From Sphingosinithalassobacter tenebrarum (GTDB taxonomy: Bacteria; Pseudomonadota; Alphaproteobacteria; Sphingomonadales; Sphingomonadaceae), in NCBI RefSeq assembly GCF_011057975.1, contig NZ_CP049109.1, forward strand, positions 1,147,001-1,211,000: a stretch of 64,000 nucleotides of DNA, given 5' to 3'. Under the pieces are notes generated by a model that was not told the origin of the DNA, searched no databases, and saw only the letters and a program-made list of their open reading frames with translations. This document shows, in pieces, positions 49,256 through 57,809 of the stretch (the stretch's first letter is position 1; every line of letters begins with the position of its first letter). A program made the translations under genes and the position numbers.

Positions 49256-49985
49256 TCGAGCCCGCACGATCGGAGGCGAGGAAGGCGATCAGGCTGGCTA
49301 TCTCATCAGGCTTCGATGGCCTGCCGATTGGTATGCCGCCGAGCGAGTCCATGATTATCTGTTTGCCCTGCTCGACGTCGACGTGATGTTCGACCGCCAG
49401 TCGTTTGGCCAATTCGATGGACGACTCGGTCTCAATCCAGCCCGGGGATACCCGCAGGACGCGCACACCCTTGGGCGAGACCTGCTTGGAAAGACCCTTG
49501 CTGTAAGTGGAAAGGGCTGCTTTTGCCGCAGCGTAGGCGATGGTCGCTTCCGGCAATGGGAGTTCTCGCTGAATCGATGTCACGTGGATCACTACGCCTG
49601 AACCGCGCGCCTCCATGTCGGGCACGAGCTCGCGATCGAGGCGAACTGCGGGCATCAGATTGAGATCGAGCTCTCGTCGCCACTGCTCGTCGTCGAGAAC
49701 CGTATAACCGCCTGCAGGGGCCGACGATCCACCGAGCATGTGAACGATGACATCCACCCCGCCGAGCCGCTCGTGCACCGCGGCAGCCACCGCTGCGCAG
49801 CCCTCGGGATGTGTAAGGTCGGCAGCGATGAACCGTGCCTCCGCCATCTCCGCCGGCTTGGTCCGGGCCGTCGTCAGCACGCGAGCGCCGAGCGCCTCGA
49901 ACAGGGTGAGAGTTGCCGCTCCGGCTCCGCGCGTGCCCGAGGTGATGAGCGCGCGCTTTCCCTGGAGCGTCAGGAAAGGGGTCAC
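49206..49985 (-). CDS. Short-chain dehydrogenase/reductase
   Basis: A 259-residue SDR with TSGTRGAG in place of TGxxxGxG at residues 15-22, HMLGGSS for the NAG strand, VTSIQREL for the catalytic Ser and YAAAKAAL for Tyr/Lys. The last residues, [18 protein letters not shown], are a typical SDR end. It overlaps the upstream NTF2-like gene by four bases, and both are divergent from a LysR regulator, a common regulator-target layout. Its 3' end is fused over the truncated siderophore-interacting gene. The substrate is unknown. Confidence 0.87.
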   Translation of the reverse strand: MTPFLTLQGKRALITSGTRGAGAATLTLFEALGARVLTTARTKPAEMAEARFIAADLTHPEGCAAVAAAVHERLGGVDVIVHMLGGSSAPAGGYTVLDDEQWRRELDLNLMPAVRLDRELVPDMEARGSGVVIHVTSIQRELPLPEATIAYAAAKAALSTYSKGLSKQVSPKGVRVLRVSPGWIETESSIELAKRLAVEHHVDVEQGKQIIMDSLGGIPIGRPSKPDEIASLIAFLASDRAGSITGTEYVIDGGTIPTA

Positions 49986-50311
49986 GGTACGATCTCCAGT
50001 TCGGCGATCTTGTCGCCCTCGAGGACGAAGAAGTAGCGCAGATCCACCGGACTGCCGGGGAAGTTGCCGACGAGATGGCTGGTGACGACGGTCCGCCCGT
50101 CTTCTTTTACGAGCGCAAAGGGCTCGACGGTGTAGTTATATTGCGTGGATGCATTCGCCATCCACTGCCGGATCGCATCGCGCCCGGTGTAGGTATTGCC
50201 CTCATCGACGACGACAGCATCTTGCGTGAAGCATTTTGAAATCGCCTCCGCATTGCCTTTCTTGTCGGCTGCGAAATACTCCGCGATCACGCCTGGAAGC
50301 TCGATAGTCAT
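49982..50311 (-). CDS. NTF2-like (SnoaL-type) domain protein
   Basis: A 109-residue single-domain protein with an N-terminal helix pair ([20 protein letters not shown]), [20 protein letters not shown], then a beta sheet ([20 protein letters not shown]) ending in [20 protein letters not shown]. Small NTF2 proteins act as isomerases, hydrolases or binding proteins and often sit beside SDRs. The ATG at 50311 follows AGGAGGAG. It is the first gene of the pair controlled by the adjacent LysR gene, judging by the 98-base divergent spacer. Confidence 0.82.
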   Translation of the reverse strand: MTIELPGVIAEYFAADKKGNAEAISKCFTQDAVVVDEGNTYTGRDAIRQWMANASTQYNYTVEPFALVKEDGRTVVTSHLVGNFPGSPVDLRYFFVLEGDKIAELEIVP

Positions 50312-50372
50312 GCTGTTTCTCCTCCTGGATTACGAGGAGCAATCTAGCGTTTTGACTCTGTCCAGATAATCA

Positions 50373-50410
50373 GGATAATCATGGATAAGAAATTTCGAAT
50401 TTCAGGATAA
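50373..50410. promoter_or_regulatory. Candidate LysR binding region
   Basis: An A+T-rich spacer holds three GGATAA phrases (50373, 50383, 50405) and an inverted repeat GAAATTTCGAATTTC (50389-50403; arms GAAATT/AATTTC). LysR proteins bind such dyads between divergent promoters. Confidence 0.45.
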
Positions 50411-51327
50411 TGATGAGCTACAGCCTAGGTGATTTCGATGCTGTCCTTGCCATAAGCCGCAGAGGCTCCTTTCGTGCCGCCGCGCTCGAACTCGGAATAT
50501 CGACGAGCGCGCTCAGCAACGCGATCGCCAAGCTGGAAGGGCAGTTAGGCGTTCGTCTGTTCAATCGCACGACGCGCAGTGTTTCGCTGACCGAGGCAGG
50601 GCGCAGCTTTATCGAGCAGGTTGCGCCTGCCCTGAAGGACATCCATCAGGCGCTCGACACGGTGCGCTCACAGCAGGAAACACCGTCCGGCACGTTGAGG
50701 ATCAATACATTCGCGACGGCGGGACGTGAAATACTCTCGCCGTTGATCATCGAATTTCTGCGACGTTTCCCCGAAGTTCACATCGATGTCGTAACCGAAG
50801 GGAAGCTCGTGGACATTGTGGCGGACGGGTTCGATTTCGGAGTACGGAGCGCGAACCTCGTTCCCACCGACATGATCGCGATCCCATTGGGTCCGGCAAG
50901 GCGGAATACCGTGGTCGCCTCGCCATCCTATCTCGACAACCGCGAACGGCCCCGCATACCGTCCGACCTGCTTTTGCACCCTTGCGTTCGCACGCGGCTG
51001 CCCAACGGAGCCCTGTATCGCTGGCAATTCGAATCGGAAGGTCAACTGGTGCAAGTCGATGTCGACGGCCCGGTCACACTGGATAATGCCAGTCTCGCAC
51101 GCATAGCCGTGCTTGAAGCAGTGGGCGTCGGCTATTTCATGGAATCCGATGTACGCGAAGATATCGAGGCGGGTCGGCTCATCCGCCTCCTTAAAGAGTG
51201 GACCCCTCCGCTCTCGCCCCTGTGCCTCTATTATCCCAGCCGCCGCAATCCGCCTGCGGCATTCAAGGTTTTCGTTGATCTCGCACGCGAACTTGCCCGC
51301 TCGTCGCGCAATGCCCAATCCGCTTGA
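50410..51327 (+). CDS. LysR family regulator
   Basis: A 305-residue LTTR. The winged HTH covers residues about 5-65 ([59 protein letters not shown]) and is followed by the linker helix and the periplasmic-binding-like effector domain ([20 protein letters not shown]). The first residues [15 protein letters not shown] and the domain pattern match the CrgA/DmlR-like LTTR group. It is divergent from the NTF2/SDR pair and probably controls it. Confidence 0.92.
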   Translation: MMSYSLGDFDAVLAISRRGSFRAAALELGISTSALSNAIAKLEGQLGVRLFNRTTRSVSLTEAGRSFIEQVAPALKDIHQALDTVRSQQETPSGTLRINTFATAGREILSPLIIEFLRRFPEVHIDVVTEGKLVDIVADGFDFGVRSANLVPTDMIAIPLGPARRNTVVASPSYLDNRERPRIPSDLLLHPCVRTRLPNGALYRWQFESEGQLVQVDVDGPVTLDNASLARIAVLEAVGVGYFMESDVREDIEAGRLIRLLKEWTPPLSPLCLYYPSRRNPPAAFKVFVDLARELARSSRNAQSA

Positions 51328-51660
51328 TCATCGGTAGACTTCTGGTGCTGTCAACAGCGGCAACCATTAGGATGAACAAAGGGCAATTAAGGAGCAAATG
51401 CCGCCAAATGGACCGAGATGCTGGCTTTTTTGAGGGTTTCTGGACCAGATGTGAGTCCGGCCAGTCCATGACCGCGATCGAGAGTAGGCAGATGACTCGG
51501 GAACAAAGCGACATGGCGGTGAATACGGTAGCACCTCGCCTGACTTGTGTTCGGTTGCCTCAAAACACTGAATGTCAGGTTCCCGCCTGCCTAAGGTTGT
51601 GCTGACGGCAGTGCGCCTGCATTCTGCCGGAATTGCAGTGAAGCCGCTGCCGGGCAAGCC
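51328..51660. other. Intergenic stretch without a recognisable gene
   Basis: Frames here have no family resemblance and poor codon pattern. The upstream region of the Crp-type gene lies at its right end. I see no clear terminator or operator. Confidence 0.5.
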
Positions 51661-52344
51661 ATGACCGAAGCATTTTCGACATTCGACCTGCTGCAATGGA
51701 TGGACGCGGAAACGCGCGCCGCGTTCAAGGCCGCTGCGCGGGTGCGCAAATACCGGTCGGGCCAGATCATCTACATGCAGGGGGACACCGGCGCGGAGAT
51801 GTACCGGCTGCTCAGCGGCTCGGTGAACTTCACGGTGAACCGTCCCGACGGGCGGGAGCTCGTCTTCGCGCTTTTCCAGCCGGGCGATTGTTTCGGCGAC
51901 AGCAGCCTGGTCGATGATGACGTCCGCCCGCAGACGGTCGAGGCGCTGACCGATCTGGAGGTCGAGGTGGTCGGCCGGGCGGATTTCAATCGTCTGCGCG
52001 CGGCGCATCGCAGCTTCGACGACGCGCTGCTCAGGTCGGTGACGCGCCAGCTGCGGCTGGTCTGTGCCTTTTACGAAGACGCGAACATGAACCCGCTGTC
52101 GGTCCGCGTCGCGGGCCGGATCGTCAGCGCGGCGCTTTCCTTCGGCGCGCAGCATTCCGACGGCCTGCGCCTGACGATCCCGCTGTCGCAGACCGAACTC
52201 GCCGCGATGGCCGGCGCGTCGCGCCAGTCGGTGAACAAGGTGCTGCAGGCCTTTCAGGCCGAAGCGCTGTTGCGCGTCGAATATGGCGGGCTGCTCATCC
52301 TCGACCTGGAGGGGCTCAAGGCGCGGATGACGCTGCCGGATTGA
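51661..52344 (+). CDS. Crp/Fnr family regulator
   Basis: A 227-residue regulator. Residues about 15-130 are a cyclic-nucleotide-binding-type barrel (SGQIIYMQGDTGAEMYRLLS, FALFQPGDCFGDSSLVDD); a long helix follows, and the HTH is at about 178-205 (LSQTELAAMAGASRQSVNKV). No Cys cluster is visible, so it is not an Fe-S Fnr. The effector cannot be deduced. It is followed by a secreted serine hydrolase in the same direction, with 72 bases between. Confidence 0.9.
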   Translation: MTEAFSTFDLLQWMDAETRAAFKAAARVRKYRSGQIIYMQGDTGAEMYRLLSGSVNFTVNRPDGRELVFALFQPGDCFGDSSLVDDDVRPQTVEALTDLEVEVVGRADFNRLRAAHRSFDDALLRSVTRQLRLVCAFYEDANMNPLSVRVAGRIVSAALSFGAQHSDGLRLTIPLSQTELAAMAGASRQSVNKVLQAFQAEALLRVEYGGLLILDLEGLKARMTLPD

Positions 52345-52416
52345 GAGTGTCGCCGGATTGACAGTGCCGGGCGCGGAACCTTGCGACCTTTCCCCCTCGA
52401 AAAAGGGGGACGGCGC

Positions 52417-53592
52417 ATGGCGAAATCACTGGCATTGATATCGGGGCTGGCGGCATTTTGTGCCAGCTGCGCGGCCGAGGTGCCGCTCCAGGCACCGCCC
52501 GCAACGACGATCCCCGCCGCCGTGGCACCCGCCACCGGCGAAGTCGTCGACCCCGAAGCCGTCGACCCCGAAGCCGAGCAATTCCTGCAGAGGATGGTCG
52601 CCGAAGAGCATCTGTCGGGCGTCGTCCTGATCCGGCGGCATGGCGTGGTGGTGCACAAGCGCGCTTATGGCGAGGCGGCGCCCGGTCGCCCCAATCGCGT
52701 CGACGGCCGATTCCACATCGCATCGATGACCAAGCAGTTCACCGCTGCGGCCATCATGCGGCTGGCCGAACAGGGGAAGCTGCGGCTCGACGAAACGATC
52801 AACGAGTTTCTCCCGCCACGCTATCGATCGGCGCGCTGGTCGGCGGTCACGGTGAAACACCTGCTGTCGCATTCGAGCGGCATTCCCGATTATGCCGAGA
52901 CGCGCGACTATTACGACGTGACCGATGGCCGTGCGTTCGGCGCCACGGTCGACGGCATGATCCGCGAAGCGATGCAGGCGCCGCTGCAGTTCGAACCCGG
53001 ATCGCGCTTCCGCTATTCCAATATCGGCTACACGTTGCTCGGCCAAATCATCGAGCAACAATCCGGCCGCGGCTATGCCGACTATATCGAGACCGAATTG
53101 CTCGACCCGATGGGGATGCGCGATTCGGCCGTCCATGACGCGGAATATGTCGCCTCGCCGCGCGATGCCGAGGGGATGCGGTGGGACGCGGCGTCGGGCC
53201 GTCAGGTTCATGACGACATCGTCTCGCTTCCCGTCACCGCGCCCGATGGCGGCTTGATCACGACACTTGACGATTTCGCGCGCTGGATCGTGGTCTATCG
53301 CGACATGGCGCATCCGCGATTGTCGCGCGGTTCGATCGTGCAGATGTCGCGGCAATCGGCGCCGAACGAACATTATCACTGGCCGCAACAGGGGTTTCGC
53401 GGCGAGGCCTATTACGGCCTCGGCCTGATGCGCAGCGGCGATCTGGTCATGCACGAAGGCTATGTCGTCGGCTTTCGCAGCTATTTCATCTACAGCCGGC
53501 GGGACGACCTGCTGATCGTGCTGTTCACCAACACGACCAGCAACGACGTATTCAGGATCGCCAGCGGCCTGTTCGAACTTCAGACCCGGTAG
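52417..53592 (+). CDS. Secreted serine hydrolase, class C beta-lactamase family (fourth), lipoprotein
   Basis: A 391-residue protein with lipobox FCASC. Ser103-Met-Thr-Lys106 (IASMTKQFTA), Tyr-Ser-Asn (FRYSNIGYTLLGQ) and a His-Glu-Gly third motif (VMHEGYVVGFRSYF) form the active site. Between the signal and the domain lies a Pro/Ala linker containing a 15-base exact tandem repeat (52546-52575) that encodes VDPEA twice. The ATG at 52417 follows GGGGGA. It is outside the TetR regulon region but belongs to the same family as the hydrolases at 28.9, 43.1 and 44.6 kb. The substrate is unknown. Confidence 0.87.
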   Translation: MAKSLALISGLAAFCASCAAEVPLQAPPATTIPAAVAPATGEVVDPEAVDPEAEQFLQRMVAEEHLSGVVLIRRHGVVVHKRAYGEAAPGRPNRVDGRFHIASMTKQFTAAAIMRLAEQGKLRLDETINEFLPPRYRSARWSAVTVKHLLSHSSGIPDYAETRDYYDVTDGRAFGATVDGMIREAMQAPLQFEPGSRFRYSNIGYTLLGQIIEQQSGRGYADYIETELLDPMGMRDSAVHDAEYVASPRDAEGMRWDAASGRQVHDDIVSLPVTAPDGGLITTLDDFARWIVVYRDMAHPRLSRGSIVQMSRQSAPNEHYHWPQQGFRGEAYYGLGLMRSGDLVMHEGYVVGFRSYFIYSRRDDLLIVLFTNTTSNDVFRIASGLFELQTR

Positions 53593-53619
53593 CGGAACGC
53601 CGCGCGCCCGGACGGCGGG

Positions 53620-53862
53620 TCAGAGGCCTTCCTTGCGCACCGTGAGAACGCCGATGAACCGTTGCATGCGCGCGGCGATGATATCGATCGCATCGGCGTC
53701 GGCACCCTCGATCATGATCGTGATCTCCGAAACCCCTTCGCGCCAGGAGCGAACCTCCAGCGCGGGAATGTCGAGATCGCGCTGTGCCAGCAGGCCAATC
53801 AGCCGGCACAGCAGCCCCGCGCTGCCCTCCGCCTCGACGCGCAATGTAACGGCGTTGCTCAT
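53620..53862 (-). CDS. ACT-domain protein
   Basis: An 80-residue protein that is a single ACT domain: TLRVEAEGSAGLLCRLIGLL, AQRDLDIPALEVRSWREGVS, EITIMIEGADADAIDIIAAR. ACT domains bind amino acids, as in the small subunit of acetolactate synthase. It overlaps the end of the leucine-dehydrogenase-like gene by four bases, and a regulatory subunit or amino-acid sensor for that enzyme is the natural guess. No ilvB gene is near. Confidence 0.72.
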   Translation of the reverse strand: MSNAVTLRVEAEGSAGLLCRLIGLLAQRDLDIPALEVRSWREGVSEITIMIEGADADAIDIIAARMQRFIGVLTVRKEGL

Positions 53863-54926
53863 GCCGAGCGGCGTTCGGCGGGCAGGGGCGCGCGGGCGAT
53901 CCGTTCGCGCGCCAGACGATCGGCGGCGCGGGCAGGCGGCAGGCCCTCGCGATCGGCATGGGCGAATACGCGTTCGAGCCGCTCGCCCGTCTGTTCGACG
54001 CGGCGCGCCACGTCGGCCATTTCCCAACCGAGATATTCGCCCGCGACATGGATGATGCCGCCGGCATTGACGACGTAATCTGGAGCGTACAGCACGCCGC
54101 GACCGGCGAGCCGGTCGCCGTCTTCGGCGGTTGCCAGCACATTGTTGGCGCCGCCGCACACCAGCCCGGCGCGCAACAGGGGAACCGTGTCGGCATCGAG
54201 GACCCCGCCCAGCGCACAAGGCGCAAAAATGTCAGCGCGCGCGCTCAGGATCGTGTCGCTCGCCGAAACTTCGGCGCCGTAGCGGCAGGCGATATGAGCG
54301 GCGACGCCGGGACGCGGCTCCGCGACGATCAGCTTCGCACCGGCATCGTGCAGCAATTCGCACAGCCGCGATCCGACATTGCCCAACCCCTGGACCGCGA
54401 CGGTCAGCCCGTCGAGATCGCAGCCGAAGCGGCGCCGGGCGGCGACGCGCATCGAAAGAAACACACCGCGCGCGGTCCAGGGCGAAGGATCGCCGCCGGG
54501 GCGGCCGGGCTCCTGCGTCAGCCCCGCGACGTGGCGCGTGGCACGGCGTACCGCGGTCATGTCCGCCACGGTGGTGCCGACGTCTTCGGCGGTGATATAG
54601 TCGCCCTCCAGTTCGCGCACCGCGCGGCCGAACGCTTCGAACAGCTTTTCCCGGTCATAGGGGCGATCGGGCACGGCAAGCACCGACTTGCCCCCGCCCA
54701 GCGGCAGATCGGCCAGCGCGTTCTTGTACGCCATCCCCTCGGCGAGGCGCAGCGCGTCGGCATGCAATGCTCCGTCATCGTCATAATGCCAGAAGCGGCA
54801 TCCCCCGGCGGCGGGGCCGAGGCGCAGGGAATGGAGGACGATGACGCCGCGCAGCCCCGCTGCCCGGTCCTCGACCGGGATGATTCTTTCCGGCGGACAA
54901 GCGGTGAAGGCTGCGGATTGGGCCAT
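53859..54926 (-). CDS. Leucine/phenylalanine/valine dehydrogenase-type enzyme (first)
   Basis: A 355-residue member of the Glu/Leu/Phe/Val dehydrogenase family. Residues Lys68 (MAYKNALADLPLGGGKSVLA) and Lys80 are the substrate-carboxylate and catalytic lysines of leucine dehydrogenase; EDVGTTVADM and the NAD domain VAVQGLGNVGSRLCELLHDA follow, ending with GVLYAPDYVVNAGGIIHVAG. It deaminates a branched or aromatic amino acid to the 2-oxo acid with NAD+. It is coupled to the ACT-domain gene downstream and is divergent from the lrp remnant. Confidence 0.9.
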   Translation of the reverse strand: MAQSAAFTACPPERIIPVEDRAAGLRGVIVLHSLRLGPAAGGCRFWHYDDDGALHADALRLAEGMAYKNALADLPLGGGKSVLAVPDRPYDREKLFEAFGRAVRELEGDYITAEDVGTTVADMTAVRRATRHVAGLTQEPGRPGGDPSPWTARGVFLSMRVAARRRFGCDLDGLTVAVQGLGNVGSRLCELLHDAGAKLIVAEPRPGVAAHIACRYGAEVSASDTILSARADIFAPCALGGVLDADTVPLLRAGLVCGGANNVLATAEDGDRLAGRGVLYAPDYVVNAGGIIHVAGEYLGWEMADVARRVEQTGERLERVFAHADREGLPPARAADRLARERIARAPLPAERRSA

Positions 54927-55054
54927 GATTTCCTCCGAATGAGCGATCCGGCAGGATATTCCGGCTATTCGGCCGAAATTTCTGCGCTATGTTGGCGAGA
55001 CCGGGCGGGGTTGAGGGAAGTTTATCCCGATACGAGCGAAAAGGGGGTCAGATC

Positions 55055-55389
55055 ATGTCGATTGAACTCGACTGTTATGAGCGCTGGATCCTTCGCGAGC
55101 TTCAGGAGGATCGAGCTTGTCGATGGCCAGGCTCGACGAGCGCGTCGCGCTCGTCGATCGCAAGAAGATCGGGTTGAACGCGCATATTTTCGCGCAGGTG
55201 AAGTTCAACGCGCACCGCCGCACGAATGTCGACCAATTTGCCGAGACCATCCGAAGCTTTCCCGAAGTACGGGATGCCTATAAGCGCTTCTTCTTCCACC
55301 GGCTGTCGAAGCTGCCTGGGGTGCAGGAGATCAACTCCACCGTCACGCTGTTCGAACGCAAGACCACGACCGCGCCGCCCATCCGGTAA
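55055..55389 (+). pseudogene. Lrp/AsnC family regulator, remnant with two internal deletions
   Basis: The ATG at 55055 after AAGGGGG opens with MSIELDCYERWILRELQED, the first Lrp helix. The frame then breaks: the HTH helices are missing and the sequence resumes in another frame as RVALVDRKKIGLNAHIFAQV (linker and first AsnC strand). After RSFPEVRDA a second stretch of about 25 residues (the central G-D-x-D-Y-L-L block) is absent, and the end RFFFHRLSKLPGVQEINSTV follows. Lrp proteins control amino-acid metabolism. This copy stands between two amino-acid dehydrogenases and was probably their regulator, now lost. Confidence 0.8.
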
Positions 55390-55421
55390 GCCGGGGGCGG
55401 TTCGCTTTTGCGCGGCTTCGC

Positions 55422-56483
55422 TCACCTGCCGCGCCCGATGATATCCCTCGCCAATTGCTCGGCAGCCTCTGCGGGCGTTTTGCCTTGCGCATCGGCGCGT
55501 GCGAAAATCCGCATCAGCCGGTCGTGGATCGCGGCGAGGCTTTCCTCGAGCGGTGGCACCTTTGCTTCCTCGCGCCCCGGAATGGTGTTGAGCGCCTGCA
55601 TCCCGCTGATGATGCCGCCGGCATTGAGGACATAGTCGGGAGCGAACAGGATTCCGCGCTCGGCGAGGATCTGCCCGGCGAGCGCATCGGCGAGCTGGTT
55701 GTTCGCGGCGCCGGCGACGGCCCTGGCGCGGATCTCGCGCGCCGATGCCTCGGTGATCACGCCGCCGAGCGCGCAGGGCGCGAACACGTCGGCGTCGGCG
55801 CGATGGATATCCGAAACCGGCACCGCGCGCGCGCCGAGTTGTTCGACCGCGGCGGCGACTGCGTCTTCGCGGATATCGGCGACGATCAGCTGCGCGCCCT
55901 CTGCGTGCAGGCGCTCGGCGACGCCCCGGCCGACCGCGCCCAACCCCTGCACGGCGACGCGCATGCCGTGAAACCCATCCTGATCGAACCGCCATTTCAC
56001 CACGGCGCGCAGCCCGTGCATCACGCCGATCGCGGTGGGGATCGAGGGATCGCCCGAATTGGCGGAGGTGCCCGCGATATAGGGGCTGACCTCGGCGACG
56101 GTTTCGACATCGGCGACGCTCATGCCGACATCCTCGCCGGTCGCGAAACTGGCGCCGATGCGATTGATGCAGCGGCCATAGGCATGGAGCAGGGCGCGAT
56201 TCTTGATCGCGCGCGGATCGCCGATGATCACGCTCTTGCCGCCGCCGACGGGCAGGCCGGCAAGCGCCGATTTGTACGACATGGCGCGCGAAAGCCGCAG
56301 CGCATCGTCGAGCGCCTCGCGATCCGATTGATAGGGCCGGAAACGCGTTCCGCCGCACGCCGGGCCGAGCCTGGTCGAATGGATCGCGACGATGCATTTC
56401 AGGCCGGTAGGCGCATCGGAAAACAGGCAGACCTGTTCGTGCTCGTCGAAAACGGGAGAATCCCAGACATCCATGATATGCAA
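55422..56483 (-). CDS. Leucine/phenylalanine/valine dehydrogenase-type enzyme (second)
   Basis: A 353-residue paralogue of the gene at 53.9-54.9 kb. Lys71 and Lys83 (SYKSALAGLPVGGGKSVIIG), EDVGMSVADVETVAEVSPYI, NSGDPSIPTAIGVMHGLRAV and the Rossmann strand VAVQGLGAVGRGVAERLHAE are all typical of the enzyme family. The differences from the first copy around the substrate pocket (GTSANSGDPSIPTA against TQEPGRPGGDPSPW) suggest different side-chain preference. It ends 33 bases beyond the lrp remnant on the opposite strand and stands without an ACT partner. Confidence 0.9.
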   Translation of the reverse strand: MHIMDVWDSPVFDEHEQVCLFSDAPTGLKCIVAIHSTRLGPACGGTRFRPYQSDREALDDALRLSRAMSYKSALAGLPVGGGKSVIIGDPRAIKNRALLHAYGRCINRIGASFATGEDVGMSVADVETVAEVSPYIAGTSANSGDPSIPTAIGVMHGLRAVVKWRFDQDGFHGMRVAVQGLGAVGRGVAERLHAEGAQLIVADIREDAVAAAVEQLGARAVPVSDIHRADADVFAPCALGGVITEASAREIRARAVAGAANNQLADALAGQILAERGILFAPDYVLNAGGIISGMQALNTIPGREEAKVPPLEESLAAIHDRLMRIFARADAQGKTPAEAAEQLARDIIGRGR

Positions 56484-56612
56484 CTTTCAAAGGCAGTTGA
56501 TCGCGGCGCGGGATGGCCCCGTGCCGGTTCGCAATGCGCCGCATCTGGCCCGGCGCTCAGTCGGGAAGGCGACAATTGGACCGAAGAATCTGCCCGGCGC
56601 CGGCTTCCGCAG

Positions 56613-57800
56613 CTATTCGGCCGGGGCGCCGTCGCCCGCGCGGACCGCGATCGGCCGGATGTCGTTGACTAGATGGAAGAACAGCCGGCCTGGCGCTTCG
56701 AACTGAATCTCGTGCGCCACGCCGGGAAATCGGATCAGATGTTTCTCCGGGGCGTGCAACCGGTCGAGCCACTGCGCGGCCAGCTCACTCGACGTGGCAT
56801 AGTCATGCTCTCCGGCAAGGAGGAACACTGGGCAATCGACCTGGGTCGCGTCGGTGAAGGAAAGCTGCGCGAGTTCGGGCAGGATCGCCAGTTGCGTGGC
56901 GCCGACATTCGACCGCGCCGCAATATCGGCTTCGCTATAGTCGGGCGAGAGCAGCGCGGCGTCCTCCTGAAAGGAAAGGTCGTGCCGGCCCCAGGTCAGG
57001 CCGCCGAAATAGGTCAGCCATTTGCGCTGGAGCAGGATCTTTTCGATCGCGAGCGGTGTCCCCGGTTCGGGATAGGGGAGGATCGCGCGAAGCTCGCGCA
57101 GTGCCTCGGCATTGCCCCGCGCCTCCGCCTCGCGCAGCGCGAAGGCGGTTCCGATCCGCTCATTCTCCACGAAATCGATCGCCTGGCCCATGCCGATATA
57201 GGCATGGAGCCATTCGGGACGGCGCAGCGCCAGCTTGAGCCCGATGACCGAGCCCCAGCTATGCCCGAGGACGAAGATCTTCCGCTTGCCGTAGGTTTCG
57301 CGGAGATAGGCGACCAGCTTCTCCGCGTCGGAAACGAACCGGTCGATGCGCATCTCGCTGGCGGGCGCGGCGGAGTCCGACGCGGCCAGCGTCTTTCCCG
57401 AACCGCGCTGGTCCCACTGCACCACGGTGAAATAGTCCTCCCACGGCGTCTGGTAGAACCAGCTGCCCGGCATTTCCGGCACGGCCGGGCCGCCGTGCAG
57501 GAACAGCAGGACAGGATTGTCCCGATCGCGCCCGCGCACCGAGATCCACTGCTCGGCCCCGCCGATGGAGACGGCCCGGAGTTCCTCGATGCCGTCATCG
57601 CCCGTGATCCGTCGCAGGTTGCCGACGATCGCCTGCGCGTGCGCGCGGTCGATCGTCATGTCGGGCGCGGCGGCATCCTGCGCGCGCGTTGGGCCGATTG
57701 CCGGCCAGGCGAGGGCAAGCAGCAGCGCGACCGCCGCAGCGCCGATCCGCGCGGATGTCGGGCGGCGAAGCCGGGTAATGGCAGACGGGTCGACCGTCAT
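56613..57800 (-). CDS. Prolyl-iminopeptidase-like alpha/beta hydrolase, exported
   Basis: A 395-residue protein with an N-terminal signal segment (AAAVALLLALAWPAIGPTRA-Q). LLFLHGGPAVPEMPGSWFYQ is the oxyanion-loop H-G-G-P motif; VVQWDQRGSGKTLA and FVLGHSWGSVIGLKLAL place the nucleophile at Ser181; GEHDYATSSELAAQW and FPGVAHEIQFEAP give the Asp and His. The H-G-G-P-G loop has Ala for the last Gly. Family members remove N-terminal proline or hydrolyse esters. It is 9 bases downstream of the third TonB receptor in the same direction, so a receptor-hydrolase unit is likely. Confidence 0.85.
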   Translation of the reverse strand: MTVDPSAITRLRRPTSARIGAAAVALLLALAWPAIGPTRAQDAAAPDMTIDRAHAQAIVGNLRRITGDDGIEELRAVSIGGAEQWISVRGRDRDNPVLLFLHGGPAVPEMPGSWFYQTPWEDYFTVVQWDQRGSGKTLAASDSAAPASEMRIDRFVSDAEKLVAYLRETYGKRKIFVLGHSWGSVIGLKLALRRPEWLHAYIGMGQAIDFVENERIGTAFALREAEARGNAEALRELRAILPYPEPGTPLAIEKILLQRKWLTYFGGLTWGRHDLSFQEDAALLSPDYSEADIAARSNVGATQLAILPELAQLSFTDATQVDCPVFLLAGEHDYATSSELAAQWLDRLHAPEKHLIRFPGVAHEIQFEAPGRLFFHLVNDIRPIAVRAGDGAPAE

Positions 57801-57809
57801 CGCTCCCTC

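Noticed and set aside
51324..51605. A possible 93-residue protein between the LysR and Crp-type genes
   Set aside because: No ribosome site, no similarity, unusual composition for this genome; treated as intergenic.
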